Origin: Sphingobium sp. AP49
GTDB lineage: Bacteria > Pseudomonadota > Alphaproteobacteria > Sphingomonadales > Sphingomonadaceae
NCBI RefSeq assembly: GCF_000281715.2
Contig: NZ_CP124576.1
Location: forward strand, 2,115,501-2,179,500
Direction: 5' to 3'
Length of the DNA stretch: 64,000 bases
Shown here: positions 41,948 to 50,857 of the stretch, piece after piece
How the letters are laid out: every line of letters starts with the position of its first letter
Position numbering within the stretch: the stretch's first letter is position 1
Position numbers and translations under genes: made by a program
The notes under the pieces: generated by a model
Told to the model about the DNA's origin: nothing
What the model saw: the letters and a program-made list of their open reading frames with translations, nothing else
Database searches by the model: none

Positions 41948-44485
41948 TTGGTGTGCGCACGAAAAATGGCGTTTGCCGCGTCGTGCGGGCGTCAGAGGCG
42001 ATCATGGCGGGATTGGAAGGCAGCATTCGTCCTGTCGGCCATGGCCACACTGCCCCTTCCCCCTGTCGAGGCCAGGACAGCGGCGGATGTGCGCGTCGAT
42101 ATCAGCCGGCAGAGATTGGCAAATGCGGTCCAGCAACTGGCGCTGCAGAGCGGTCGTCAGGTGGTGTTCCGGTCTTCAGTCATCGGCGAACGCCTCTCCC
42201 CCCGCCTGGCGGGTATGATGTCGTTCGAGGCGGCCTTGCGGCGTCTGCTGAAGGGTAGCGGCCTCGGTTTTCGGGAAACGGCTGGCGGGGTGATCGTGAT
42301 TGATCCGCTCAGGGCGCCGACCGAACCGTTGGTGCCGGGCAGGGAGGGCGCACGGCCCACGCCGGTTCCCGCCCTGGTCGTGACGGCGGCGCGGCAGACC
42401 GATCCGGTGAGCTTTTTCGGCGATCTGCGTCTGCGCCCGCGCCCATCCGCCGGCATCGCCGCGCTGCTCGATTCCAGCCCGGGCATCAGCAGTGAGCCGG
42501 GTAATGCGGGGCAAAATGCCCTGATCGTGCGTGGGGTCGGGATGGCCGGCGAGGCGACGACCCTGGTCTATTTCGCCGATGTTCCGGTCGTCGGCCCGTC
42601 TGGCACCGGCAGCGATGCTGCGCGCACCACCAGCGACCTGTCCCTGGTGGACGTGGCGCAGGTGCGCATATCGCGCACGGCGCGCAGCGCTGAGCATGGC
42701 GTAGGCGCATTGGCCGGCGAGATAGAGATAGAGCCGGAAGAACCGCATCTGGGCCAGTGGGGCGGGGGCGCTGGGTTGAGCCTTGGCATCCAGCAGGGCG
42801 GCGAACCGGGCTTGTCGGCTTCCTCCACCCTCAACATTCCACTGGGTACGCGCGCCGCGCTGCGTGCGACTGCCTATGCCAGCCGAGAGGGCGGCTATGT
42901 CGACAATGTCCGGACCGGCGCCCGCAATATCAATGATGACGATATTTCCGGCCTGCGCCTGATCGCTCGGATCGCACCGCAGCCCGATCTCGACATCTCC
43001 GCTCTTCTGGCCTGGCAGCATCGTCGTATCGCGGATGCCTCATCCTGGTTCCAGTCGCTCGGTCCATATCGCACCGACCGATATTTTGCGGCGGCGACTA
43101 CGCATGATTTCCTGATGGGCCGGTTGAAGATCGGCTATGGTACCGGCGCCATCCGCCTGACCAGCATCACGTCCGCGTATCGCTGGACGCTTGACCGCCA
43201 CTATGATCGGACCAATGCCACCTTGTTGCAGGGGCAGGATCCAGACGGTTGCCAACGCTATTTCGGGCTCGACACGCCGACCTGCGATCCCGCCCAGGCT
43301 CAGCAATTCGCCGACTATGCCGCCAGCCTCGCGCCGTCGCTGCTGCATATCCCCATCGTGTCGACGCGGATATTGCAGGAACTGCGCCTGAGCCATGACA
43401 ACGCGCATGGGCTGGGCTGGATCGCCGGCGTGCTGATCGATCACCGGACCGAGAGGCTGCGCAGCGAATTGTCGTCGTATAGCGACGATCCGGGCGCTAC
43501 CGGAGAGATATTTGGCGCGCGCAGGCTGGCGATCACGCGCGATCAGGCCGCGCTGTTCGGGACGCTCTCCTATCGCGAGGAGGATCTGCTCGTGTCGCTG
43601 GGATTGCGCTATGACGATTATCGCGTCTCGTCACAGAATGACGTGGTCGTGCCCAATCTGCTCAGCGGGTCGATCGATTCCTGGCCGCGCACCGTCAATC
43701 GCTCGGGCGGGCTGAGCGCGCGGCTGCATGTCGACCTGCCAATCGCGCCGGGCGCGACTTGGCACACCCAGTTGACCCGCAGCATCCGTCCGGGCGGGGT
43801 CAATACCGCGTCGGTATTGCTGGCCGATCGTCGTACCTATGACGGTGACAGCCTGTGGGGGGCCGAGCTGGGACTGAACCTGCATCTGGGCCGAGACGTT
43901 GAAATGACGCTGACCGCCTATATGAACGACTGGCGCGACATGCAGTATCGCGCCCTGTCGGAAAACCGGTCGCACGCCTATCTGGTCAATATCGGCAACG
44001 CCATGATCCTGGGATCGGAGTTCGAGCTGGTCGCGCGGCCCTTACCGGGCCTGACCGCCCGGCTGGAAGCCAGTCTGATCCGGTCCGACCTGACCCGTGT
44101 GTCCGATGCCGCATCGCTGGTCGGCGGCGCGGAGCAGGGCGACGCCATCCCGTTCGTACCGCACCGCCGGTTGCGGGTTAGCCTGACGCATGGTTGGGCG
44201 GTCGGCGGCCATGGCCAGCTGGCGATCGAGGGTGACGGGCAATATCAGTCCGGCTCCTGGTCCACCTTCACCCGGGACGATCCGGATTTTACTGCCACCA
44301 AGGGATTTTCATTGTTCGGCGCGGCGCTGACCTGGCGCCGGGAACGGACCAGCCTGTCGCTGCGGGCACGCAATATTTTCAATCGCGTCGCAAATCTGCG
44401 CGCCGTGACTAACGGATATGGGGTCGGTCAAACGTTCAGTTCTGGACCGCGATCGATCCAGCTGAGCTGGGATCGGCATTGGTAG
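41948..44485 (+). CDS. FecA-like TonB-dependent transducer with STN domain
   Basis: The 845-residue protein has an N-terminal extension and signal (about 1-42), then a secretin/TonB N-terminal signalling (STN) domain: VDISRQRLANAVQQLALQSG and VVFRSSVIGERLSPRLAGMM (about 48-120). A plug (GQNALIVRGVGMAGEATTLV, VDVAQVRISRTARSAEHGVG) and barrel ending PRSIQLSWDRHW follow. The STN domain marks receptors that signal through FecR to an ECF sigma factor; both genes follow. The start is probably TTG 41948, seven bases after AAGG, with GTG 41951 or ATG 41966 as alternatives. Ligand unknown: iron chelate or another substrate. Confidence 0.88.
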   Translation: MVCARKMAFAASCGRQRRSWRDWKAAFVLSAMATLPLPPVEARTAADVRVDISRQRLANAVQQLALQSGRQVVFRSSVIGERLSPRLAGMMSFEAALRRLLKGSGLGFRETAGGVIVIDPLRAPTEPLVPGREGARPTPVPALVVTAARQTDPVSFFGDLRLRPRPSAGIAALLDSSPGISSEPGNAGQNALIVRGVGMAGEATTLVYFADVPVVGPSGTGSDAARTTSDLSLVDVAQVRISRTARSAEHGVGALAGEIEIEPEEPHLGQWGGGAGLSLGIQQGGEPGLSASSTLNIPLGTRAALRATAYASREGGYVDNVRTGARNINDDDISGLRLIARIAPQPDLDISALLAWQHRRIADASSWFQSLGPYRTDRYFAAATTHDFLMGRLKIGYGTGAIRLTSITSAYRWTLDRHYDRTNATLLQGQDPDGCQRYFGLDTPTCDPAQAQQFADYAASLAPSLLHIPIVSTRILQELRLSHDNAHGLGWIAGVLIDHRTERLRSELSSYSDDPGATGEIFGARRLAITRDQAALFGTLSYREEDLLVSLGLRYDDYRVSSQNDVVVPNLLSGSIDSWPRTVNRSGGLSARLHVDLPIAPGATWHTQLTRSIRPGGVNTASVLLADRRTYDGDSLWGAELGLNLHLGRDVEMTLTAYMNDWRDMQYRALSENRSHAYLVNIGNAMILGSEFELVARPLPGLTARLEASLIRSDLTRVSDAASLVGGAEQGDAIPFVPHRRLRVSLTHGWAVGGHGQLAIEGDGQYQSGSWSTFTRDDPDFTATKGFSLFGAALTWRRERTSLSLRARNIFNRVANLRAVTNGYGVGQTFSSGPRSIQLSWDRHW

Positions 44486-44543
44486 TGCTGGCGGCCATGG
44501 GCGGCGGACGAGGCATTGGGAAGCGCGGGCAAGGGGTATCGGA

Positions 44544-45077
44544 TTGAACCGTCTATCAGGATCATCGTTGCGGCAGTCGGGAAAGGCGGAGGATAAGACG
44601 GCGGACTATTCCGCCTATATTCCTGCGCTGCGCCGCTATTTTGCCCGTCGCGTCGCCGGCGCCCATATCGTCGATGATCTGGTGCAGGATGTGATGTTGC
44701 GCATGCATGTGCGGGATTCACCCGATGGCATCGACAATCTGGAAGGCTATATTTTCCGCACCGCATCGAGCGTCCTGCGCGATCAGGCCCGGCGCGACCA
44801 GGTTCGTCATGCCAAGGGCCACGATGAACTGACGGAGAAGGATCATCCTGCTGAGGAACGGACCGCTGATCGCGTCTTACAGGCAAGGGAAGAGATCGCC
44901 CAGGTCGTCCGCGCGCTGGAAGAGCTGCCGGAACGGACGCGCGACATTTTCCTGATGCGGCGCTATGAAGGGCTGGCCTATGGCGAGATTGCGGAAAGGC
45001 TGGGCATTTCGGTGAGCGCGATTGAAAAGCATGTTGCCAAGGCCGTCGCGCATATCGCCCGGCGCCTGGCACGATAG
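44544..45077 (+). CDS. ECF sigma factor, FecI-like
   Basis: The 177-residue protein has sigma region 2 (YIPALRRYFARRVAGAHIVD, DLVQDVMLRMHVR, NLEGYIFRTASSVLRDQARR) and region 4 (LEELPERTRDIFLMRRYEGL, AYGEIAERLGISVSAIEKHV). That is the FecI group of extracytoplasmic-function sigma factors. It is the second gene of a receptor-sigma-antisigma set, 58 bp after the receptor and 15 bp before fecR. The start at 44544 is TTG, preceded by AAGGGG; no better ATG gives the full region 2. Target promoters should include the receptor's own. Confidence 0.9.
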   Translation: MNRLSGSSLRQSGKAEDKTADYSAYIPALRRYFARRVAGAHIVDDLVQDVMLRMHVRDSPDGIDNLEGYIFRTASSVLRDQARRDQVRHAKGHDELTEKDHPAEERTADRVLQAREEIAQVVRALEELPERTRDIFLMRRYEGLAYGEIAERLGISVSAIEKHVAKAVAHIARRLAR

Positions 45078-45092
45078 GATAACGGTCGGTTC

Positions 45093-46157
45093 ATGACCCA
45101 GGATGGGGACGACCCCTTCGACATCGCGGCAGCCCATTGGGCACGGTTGCAATCCGGCATGGCGACGCCTGCTGAACGGGCGGCGATCGCGGCATGGTGC
45201 GATGCGCCGGCGCATCGCACGGCGATGAATGCAGTTCAGCAGGGCTGGGACAGCGCGGGCCGGGCGCAGGCGGATGATGCGATTACGGCGATGCTGGCAC
45301 AGATGCAGGCCAGACAGACCGAAGCCGCGGCGCCATCGACCGGGCGCCGCCCCTGGCGTGCGGCCTTGTTGGCGGCGTCGCTGACTGCTTTGCTGGCGGT
45401 GCCGGCGACCCTGTGGTTCACCAGCCGCCCGGCCGAGCATCCCGTCCCGCCCGCGCTGTCCGGCGAGCAGGTGGCGCAAGCCACGGGCACGCGCCTGTTC
45501 AGCCCGGCCGGCCGTCGCCGCAATATCCAGCTGCCCGATGGCTCGCGCGTGATCCTGGACGCGGACAGCGCGATCCGCTTCGCCTTCTCCGCCGACAAGC
45601 GGGCGGTCGCGCTGGAATCGGGCCGTGCCTATTTCGCCGTCCACAAGGACAAGAGCCGTCCTTTCAGCGTATCGGCCGGCAAGCTGACGGCCACGGCGGT
45701 CGGCACCGCCTTCGACGTGTCGCGCCTGGCTGGCCGGGAACAGGTGACCACGACCGAGGGACTGGTGCGCGTCGTCACCGCTGCGGCGACCCGCGATGGC
45801 AGCCGTGCCACCCTGCTGCCCGCCGGCATGCGCCTGACGCAGAAGGACCAGAGCGTCTCGGTTGATCCGGTCGATGTGACCCGCGAAAGCGCCTGGCGTG
45901 ATGGGCGCATCGTCTTCACCGGCCGCTGCCTGTCGGACGTCGCGGCGGAAATGAACCGCTATGGATCGGGCCGGCTGGAGGTGAAGGAGGGGGCCGCCCA
46001 TATCGCCATCAGCGGCGTGTTCGACATCGACAATGCCGACGGCCTGGCGGAGGCGCTGGAGCAGCAGGGACTGGTGCATGTCGCGCGCAGCGCCGACCGG
46101 ATCGTCCTGACCCGCGGCGATCAGATCATCCCCGGCGACTGCGCCGTCCGGGGCTGA
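45093..46157 (+). CDS. FecR-like anti-sigma/signal transducer
   Basis: The 354-residue protein starts with a DUF4880-type cytoplasmic domain (DPFDIAAAHWARLQSG, ERAAIAAWCDAPAHRTAMN) that holds the sigma factor. One membrane helix follows at about 88-107 (AALLAASLTALLAVPATLWF). The periplasmic FecR domain comes next (IQLPDGSRVILDADSAIRFA, VALESGRAYFAVHKDKSRPF, TATAVGTAFDVSR) and then a C-terminal STN-like segment (FDIDNADGLAEALEQQGLVH) that contacts the receptor. It passes the receptor's ligand-bound state to FecI, often through regulated proteolysis. Confidence 0.92.
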   Translation: MTQDGDDPFDIAAAHWARLQSGMATPAERAAIAAWCDAPAHRTAMNAVQQGWDSAGRAQADDAITAMLAQMQARQTEAAAPSTGRRPWRAALLAASLTALLAVPATLWFTSRPAEHPVPPALSGEQVAQATGTRLFSPAGRRRNIQLPDGSRVILDADSAIRFAFSADKRAVALESGRAYFAVHKDKSRPFSVSAGKLTATAVGTAFDVSRLAGREQVTTTEGLVRVVTAAATRDGSRATLLPAGMRLTQKDQSVSVDPVDVTRESAWRDGRIVFTGRCLSDVAAEMNRYGSGRLEVKEGAAHIAISGVFDIDNADGLAEALEQQGLVHVARSADRIVLTRGDQIIPGDCAVRG

Positions 46158-46167
46158 TCGAGAAGAA

Positions 46168-46206
46168 CGGGGCGGTTGCCGCCGCCCCGATCCTTTCCTT
46201 GTTTCC
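46168..46206 (+). terminator. Terminator after fecR
   Basis: CGGGGCGG (46168-46175) and CCGCCCCG (46182-46189) form a perfect 8-bp GC stem with a 6-nt loop, followed by the T-rich run TCCTTTCCTTGTTT (46191 onward), 10 bp after the fecR stop. It also separates fecR from the convergent M14 peptidase gene, whose stop is at 46211. Confidence 0.8.
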
Positions 46207-46210
46207 GGCC

Positions 46211-48946
46211 TTATTTCCGATCGGCCGCGCCATAGAAGAGCGCGTTGAACAGGAATTTGAACGTGCCATAGGATTGGGCGCGCTGCGCTACTTCCGGCCC
46301 CATGACCAGCAGCTTGCCCTTGCCGATATCGACATCGGCGACGGCGATCGTGCCGGCCAGCTTCTCCTGCCCTACGGCCCAGCCGCTGCGCAGCAGGTCG
46401 CGGCCCTCGAACCAGGAAACCCGGCCATAGGGTGTCGCGTTCGCTGTCACCGTAAAGGTCTGCGCCTGGTTGAAGAAGATATCGACCTGGTCGGGCAGGC
46501 CATAGCCCAGCGGCTGGCGGTTATCGACCCGGGCGCGCAGGATCGAGCCGGGGATGTAGAAGCTCTTGGTGTCGAGTGGCTTCAACGCGCCTTCCACCTC
46601 GCGCGACAAAGCCGGCTTCAGCGGCGTGCCGAGCAGGTCGATGAACCGCGCCGAACTGCCGATGGCGACCACCGCGCCGCCATTGCGGGCGAATTCGGCC
46701 ACCGCCGGCACGGTCTTGGCGTCGGTCGCCTCGCCCAGCATCGGCACGAACTCGGCCGGCGTGTCCTTGATGTCGGGCTGCTTGCCCGCCCGCATCGCGC
46801 CCCAGGCACCGCTGGGCGGCAGGGCATCGTCCGCGAACAGCAGGACGTCATAATCCTTGGCCAGATTGCCCGCATCGAGGCGCTTGGGATAGACCGGCGC
46901 GAAGGGGAATTCGAACTTCTCCAGCAGGAAGCGGGTCCAGCCGGTCGGGATATTGCCGCCATAGCGATCGACCAGGCCGATGCGCAGGGGCTTGAGCGCA
47001 ATGCGCTCGCCCTGCGGCGCGGCGTCGAGCGCATGGGCGGTCAGGCCCAGCCCGGTCACCGCGTCGCCGACGATCTTCTGCGCGCCGGCCGATGCCGGGA
47101 TCCAGATCGCGCCCGCCTGCATCGCCTCGCCATCGGCGCTCATCGCCTGCTTCAGCCAGGCCGGACGCTCGCCGGCCTTCAACAGACGGTTGGTCAGGAT
47201 GAAGCTGTTGTTGCTTTCATGACCGACGATCCAGCCGGCCTTGCCCTGGCCGATGATCCGGCCGGGCGGCGGCGCCAGCAGGTCGGGCACCGGGGTGAAA
47301 TGCTGGTCCAGTCCGTCGAGCAGCCGGTCGAAGCCGATCCCCATCTGATAGGCCAAAGTATAGCCGGTAATATCATAGGGCGCCTTGGGCGGGCCACCCG
47401 GGAAATCCGTGTCGTGCGGATGGTCCTGCGGCTCGAACATGTCGATCACATGCGGGCGATAGGCCTGGTCGGTGCGCACGATATAGGAGCCGGCGGCATA
47501 GCTTTTCCCGCCCGCCTGGAACGGCGCATCGGCCCGCTCCACCTCGACGCCATTCTTGATGAGTGCATTGAGGAAGGCGATCGCGGTCGGCATGTCGCGC
47601 TGGTCGGCGGGGATGATGTAGGCGCGCGGATCACGCTCGGCCGGGGCCTGCAACATCGTCTTGTAAAGGCCGGGATCGACCTTCTTGGGGCCGCGCCCTT
47701 CGTCCAGCGCCTTGGCATTGGCCAGCCGGTCGACCTTGGACGGGGTGATGGTCCAGCTATCCTTGCGGCCCTTCTCGATGCTGTTGGCACCCATCTTCCA
47801 GATGTTGAACAGCAGCCGCTCGCGATTGCGCGAGGCATAGTCGATGACGGCGCGGTCCAGTGTCCACTGATAGTCGAGTGAATCCTGCAAATGCCAGTCG
47901 CGCGGGCCGATCGGCATCATCTCGTCGCCGCGCGGCAATTGGGTCGATGGCACCAGCGGGATCTTCGCCGGGGTCGGCCCGCCGATGATCTCGGTCAGCA
48001 GGCCGATGCTGTTGTGGAAATAGGCGACCGACCGTTCCATGCCATTGTGCCAGGTCGAATAGGGTGCCGCGCTGCGTGTGCCCGACCCGGCCTTGCCTTC
48101 CGAAATCAGGCGGGAGTGCATGGCGAAGCCGACTTCGTTGAGCTGCGCCATGACGATCGGGTCATAGTTGAAATTGAACGGATCGCGGAACGGCGGCACG
48201 AACACCACCATGCCCTCCGGCCCGGTCTGATGCTGGTTATAGACGATCTGCGGATACCATTGGCGGAACAGCACCCGATTGACATTCTCGGTCTCGGGCA
48301 TCGCCGCCATGAAGCTGTCGCGGTTATTATCGTGGCCGATATATTTCTGGTAGAGGCGCGGCAGCGTCGCCATCTCGCGCTTCTTGGGATCGGCAGACCG
48401 CATATACCAGTTGGCGACCAGTTCCATGCCGTCGGGATTGTCATGCGCGAACAGGATGATGCAGTCGTCCAGCATGCGCATCGTTTCCGGGTCCGACTGG
48501 GTCAGCATCCGGTAGAGCACCTGGATCTGCCCCTGCGACGTCACCGTCTCGGTCGCGTGCATGCCCGCGTCGATCCAGACCACCGCCTTGCCCTGGGCCG
48601 CCAGCTTACGCGCCTCGACCTCGTCCACGCCATGGGCGCGGGCCAGCTTCTCGGCAATGGCGCGATACTCGTCCAGCTTGGCGAGGTTCGCGGGCGAGGA
48701 GACGATCGCCATCCACTGGCTGCGCCCTTCCGCGCTCTTGCCGATGTCGACCAGCTTCATCCGGTCGCTCTCGGTCGCCAGCTTCTGGAGATAGGCCTCA
48801 TATTCGCTGTAGTTGGCGAGATAATAGTCGGTCCCCGGCGGCTGCTTGAAGAAGCGCTCGGGCGGGGTCGGCGTGCTGGTCTGAGCCGCGGCCGGGACCG
48901 CCTGCAACAGCAGCGCGCCCGACAGGAAAAGCCAATGGGGTTTCAT
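46211..48946 (-). CDS. M14-family zinc carboxypeptidase, exported
   Basis: The 911-residue protein starts MKPHWLFLSGALLLQAVPAA with Sec cleavage near AAAQ. The M14 fold begins about residue 40; IDAGMHATETVTSQGQ gives Zn ligands H130 and E133 (HxxE). IILFAHDNPDGMELV and SIEKGRKDSWTITPS follow. The C-terminal half (about 560-900) is a flavodoxin-like or glutaminase-type domain (LKPLRIGLVDRYGGNIPTGW, VVAIGSSARFIDLLGTPL), as in the long M14 proteins of Sphingomonadales and Bacteroidetes. GGAGAG precedes the ATG at 48946. It would trim peptides in the periplasm next to the peptide-type TonB receptor. A terminator separates it from the upstream amidohydrolase gene. Confidence 0.87.
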   Translation of the reverse strand: MKPHWLFLSGALLLQAVPAAAQTSTPTPPERFFKQPPGTDYYLANYSEYEAYLQKLATESDRMKLVDIGKSAEGRSQWMAIVSSPANLAKLDEYRAIAEKLARAHGVDEVEARKLAAQGKAVVWIDAGMHATETVTSQGQIQVLYRMLTQSDPETMRMLDDCIILFAHDNPDGMELVANWYMRSADPKKREMATLPRLYQKYIGHDNNRDSFMAAMPETENVNRVLFRQWYPQIVYNQHQTGPEGMVVFVPPFRDPFNFNYDPIVMAQLNEVGFAMHSRLISEGKAGSGTRSAAPYSTWHNGMERSVAYFHNSIGLLTEIIGGPTPAKIPLVPSTQLPRGDEMMPIGPRDWHLQDSLDYQWTLDRAVIDYASRNRERLLFNIWKMGANSIEKGRKDSWTITPSKVDRLANAKALDEGRGPKKVDPGLYKTMLQAPAERDPRAYIIPADQRDMPTAIAFLNALIKNGVEVERADAPFQAGGKSYAAGSYIVRTDQAYRPHVIDMFEPQDHPHDTDFPGGPPKAPYDITGYTLAYQMGIGFDRLLDGLDQHFTPVPDLLAPPPGRIIGQGKAGWIVGHESNNSFILTNRLLKAGERPAWLKQAMSADGEAMQAGAIWIPASAGAQKIVGDAVTGLGLTAHALDAAPQGERIALKPLRIGLVDRYGGNIPTGWTRFLLEKFEFPFAPVYPKRLDAGNLAKDYDVLLFADDALPPSGAWGAMRAGKQPDIKDTPAEFVPMLGEATDAKTVPAVAEFARNGGAVVAIGSSARFIDLLGTPLKPALSREVEGALKPLDTKSFYIPGSILRARVDNRQPLGYGLPDQVDIFFNQAQTFTVTANATPYGRVSWFEGRDLLRSGWAVGQEKLAGTIAVADVDIGKGKLLVMGPEVAQRAQSYGTFKFLFNALFYGAADRK

Positions 48947-48988
48947 GCAATCTCTCCAGATATCTGGTCGTAAGCGGGCAGAAAGAGG

Positions 48989-49017
48989 AAAGGGCGCGAT
49001 GCTCGATCGCGCCCTTT
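48989..49017 (-). terminator. Terminator after amidohydrolase gene
   Basis: AAAGGGCGCGAT (48989-49000) and ATCGCGCCCTTT (49006-49017) form a perfect 12-bp stem with loop GCTCG. Reading leftward, the stem ends in TTT and is followed by CCTCTTTC. It lies 18 bp beyond the amidohydrolase stop and 42 bp ahead of the M14 start, so the M14 gene probably has its own promoter or is expressed by read-through. Confidence 0.8.
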
Positions 49018-49035
49018 GAAAGAGGCCGTCAGCCC

Positions 49036-50832
49036 TTAGTAGAAGCGGACATTGTCGATCTGCAACCACATGCGCTTGCCGGGACCGCGCGATCCGCCGA
49101 ACTCGACCTGGGTGATGCCGTCGCCGGTGAAGGCCGGGCCAGTCTTGCCGCGCCGCTCAACCGGCTTGAACTGGCTGAACGGCACCTCGACCGCAGCCCA
49201 GCCCGCGCCGCCCTGCACCTGCGCTTCCCAGACGCCATCGAGGCCGTTCAGGCGAACGGTATAGGTGCCGTCGCCCTTCAGCTCGAAGCGCAGGCCCTTA
49301 TAGCCGCTGATCTTCGCCGGGGTGATCGACCCGCGGCTCAGCGGAATGGCAAAGCCGGCATAGGCAGCGTCCTTGACCGCCATGCGCGCCGACAGCGACA
49401 GCGCCTTGCCGCCCTCGTCACGCGGCACCGTCTGGGTGATCTCGACCGACCGGTCGATGCCGCCATCGGGCGTGTCGACGCGCAGCGTATCGATCGACGA
49501 GCGGCGATCGTCGCGCTCGAAATCGTCGATCAGCGCGGGCACGCTGATCGAGGGCAGACGGTCGGTCTTGTTGGCGGCGGGCAGCGCCGGGGCGCCGGCG
49601 CCAAAGGCCAGCTTGCCGTCGATCAGCACCTGCGAGACTTTGTAGACATCCTTGATGTTGGTCCAGGGCGTGCCGTCGATCAGCACGATGTCGGCGCGCT
49701 TGCCGACCGCGATGGTGCCGCGATCGGCATCGATGCGCATGATCTTCGCGCTGGTCTGGGTGCCGGCGACCAGCGCCTGGCTGGGCGTCAGGCCGGCCTG
49801 CACCAGCAATTCCAGCTCGTGCAGGGTCGACGGACCATGCGGCGTGCCCGGCATGCCCGCATCGGTGCCCAGCGCGATCGGCACGCCGGCATCGAACAGC
49901 GCCTTCACATTGCCCAGCGCAAAGCCGAACTTGCGGAAGCTCTGCTTCAGGCGCGGATCGTCGGCCTTCACGTCGCCGCGCTTATAGGGATCATAGACCG
50001 CCAGCGTCGGCGCCATCGCCATGCCGCTCTGCTTGATCGCGGCGACTTCCTCGGCGGTGATCGGCCGATCCTGCAGGCCATGGGCCAGCGAGTCCACGCC
50101 CGCCCGCGCCGCGACCAGGCCGCGATCGACGGTGACGGTGTGGGTCAGCACCGGCCAGTTCTGGACATGCGCCGCCTCGACCGTCGCCTTCAGCGTCCAT
50201 TCGTCCATGCTGGTATTGTCGGGCGACACGCCATAGCGCCAGCCGTCGGAGAAGATCTTCACCAGATCGGGCTGATAGGGCACCAGGCTCTCGATCGCGG
50301 CCTTGCCGGCGCCGGGGGTGTTTACCCAGATGGTGGTCGCCTGATCGGCCCAGTCGGCGCCATGGCCGCCGGGCGTGCTGATGCGCGCGGCAAAGCGGAC
50401 ATGGGGGGCGTTCATCTGGCCCAGCCAGGCGCGCAGCGGCGCGAACGCCTCGGGCGCCTCGTTGAAATCATTCACCGTGGTCACACCAGCCGCGACATAG
50501 GCATTGGCGATCTGCGGGAAGGTGCTGGGGCTGCCTCCGGCGGTCCAGTGGGTATGAACGTCGAAGAAGCCGGGCAGCAACGCCTTGCCCTTGGCGTTGA
50601 TGACCCTGGCGCCGCGCGGCACCTTCACATCGGCGCCGATGGCGGTGATGCGACCATCCTGGATCAGCACGGTGCCGGGTGCGGGCGCCGCGCCGGTGCC
50701 GTCGAAAATGGTCGCGCCGACGATGGCGACCGTGCCGCCATCGGCCGGGGCCGAGACGGAGGCAGCGGAATGCAGCGCGATCGGCAGGGCGATGGCCGAG
50801 GCCAGCAGAGCAGTGACAACAGATTTACGCAT
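49036..50832 (-). CDS. Amidohydrolase with C-terminal CIA30-like beta-sandwich, exported
   Basis: The 598-residue protein starts MRKSVVTALLASAIALPIAL (Sec signal). Residues about 30-410 are a metal-dependent amidohydrolase: GKALLPGFFDVHTHWTAG (HxH metal motif), DLVKIFSDGWRYG with a Lys where a bridging carbamate can form, VLTHTVTVDRGL, DSLAHGLQ, and IALGTDAGMPGTPHGPS with the metal Asp. Residues about 440-598 form a separate domain, LPSISVPALIDDFERDDRRS through GYKGLRFELKGDGTYTVRLN to MWLQIDNVRFY, resembling CIA30/galactose-binding sandwiches. Relatives of the first part are prolidase- or imidazolonepropionase-like. It lies 25 bp downstream of the metalloprotease gene and is probably co-transcribed. 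Confidence 0.85.
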   Translation of the reverse strand: MRKSVVTALLASAIALPIALHSAASVSAPADGGTVAIVGATIFDGTGAAPAPGTVLIQDGRITAIGADVKVPRGARVINAKGKALLPGFFDVHTHWTAGGSPSTFPQIANAYVAAGVTTVNDFNEAPEAFAPLRAWLGQMNAPHVRFAARISTPGGHGADWADQATTIWVNTPGAGKAAIESLVPYQPDLVKIFSDGWRYGVSPDNTSMDEWTLKATVEAAHVQNWPVLTHTVTVDRGLVAARAGVDSLAHGLQDRPITAEEVAAIKQSGMAMAPTLAVYDPYKRGDVKADDPRLKQSFRKFGFALGNVKALFDAGVPIALGTDAGMPGTPHGPSTLHELELLVQAGLTPSQALVAGTQTSAKIMRIDADRGTIAVGKRADIVLIDGTPWTNIKDVYKVSQVLIDGKLAFGAGAPALPAANKTDRLPSISVPALIDDFERDDRRSSIDTLRVDTPDGGIDRSVEITQTVPRDEGGKALSLSARMAVKDAAYAGFAIPLSRGSITPAKISGYKGLRFELKGDGTYTVRLNGLDGVWEAQVQGGAGWAAVEVPFSQFKPVERRGKTGPAFTGDGITQVEFGGSRGPGKRMWLQIDNVRFY

Positions 50833-50857
50833 GGGACTTCCCCCTCAAAGGCAATGA

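Noticed and set aside
46199..47881. A 560-codon open frame on the plus strand opposite the M14 peptidase gene
   Set aside because: Antisense to a clear peptidase; Arg/Ala/Gly-rich composition with no recognisable domain.
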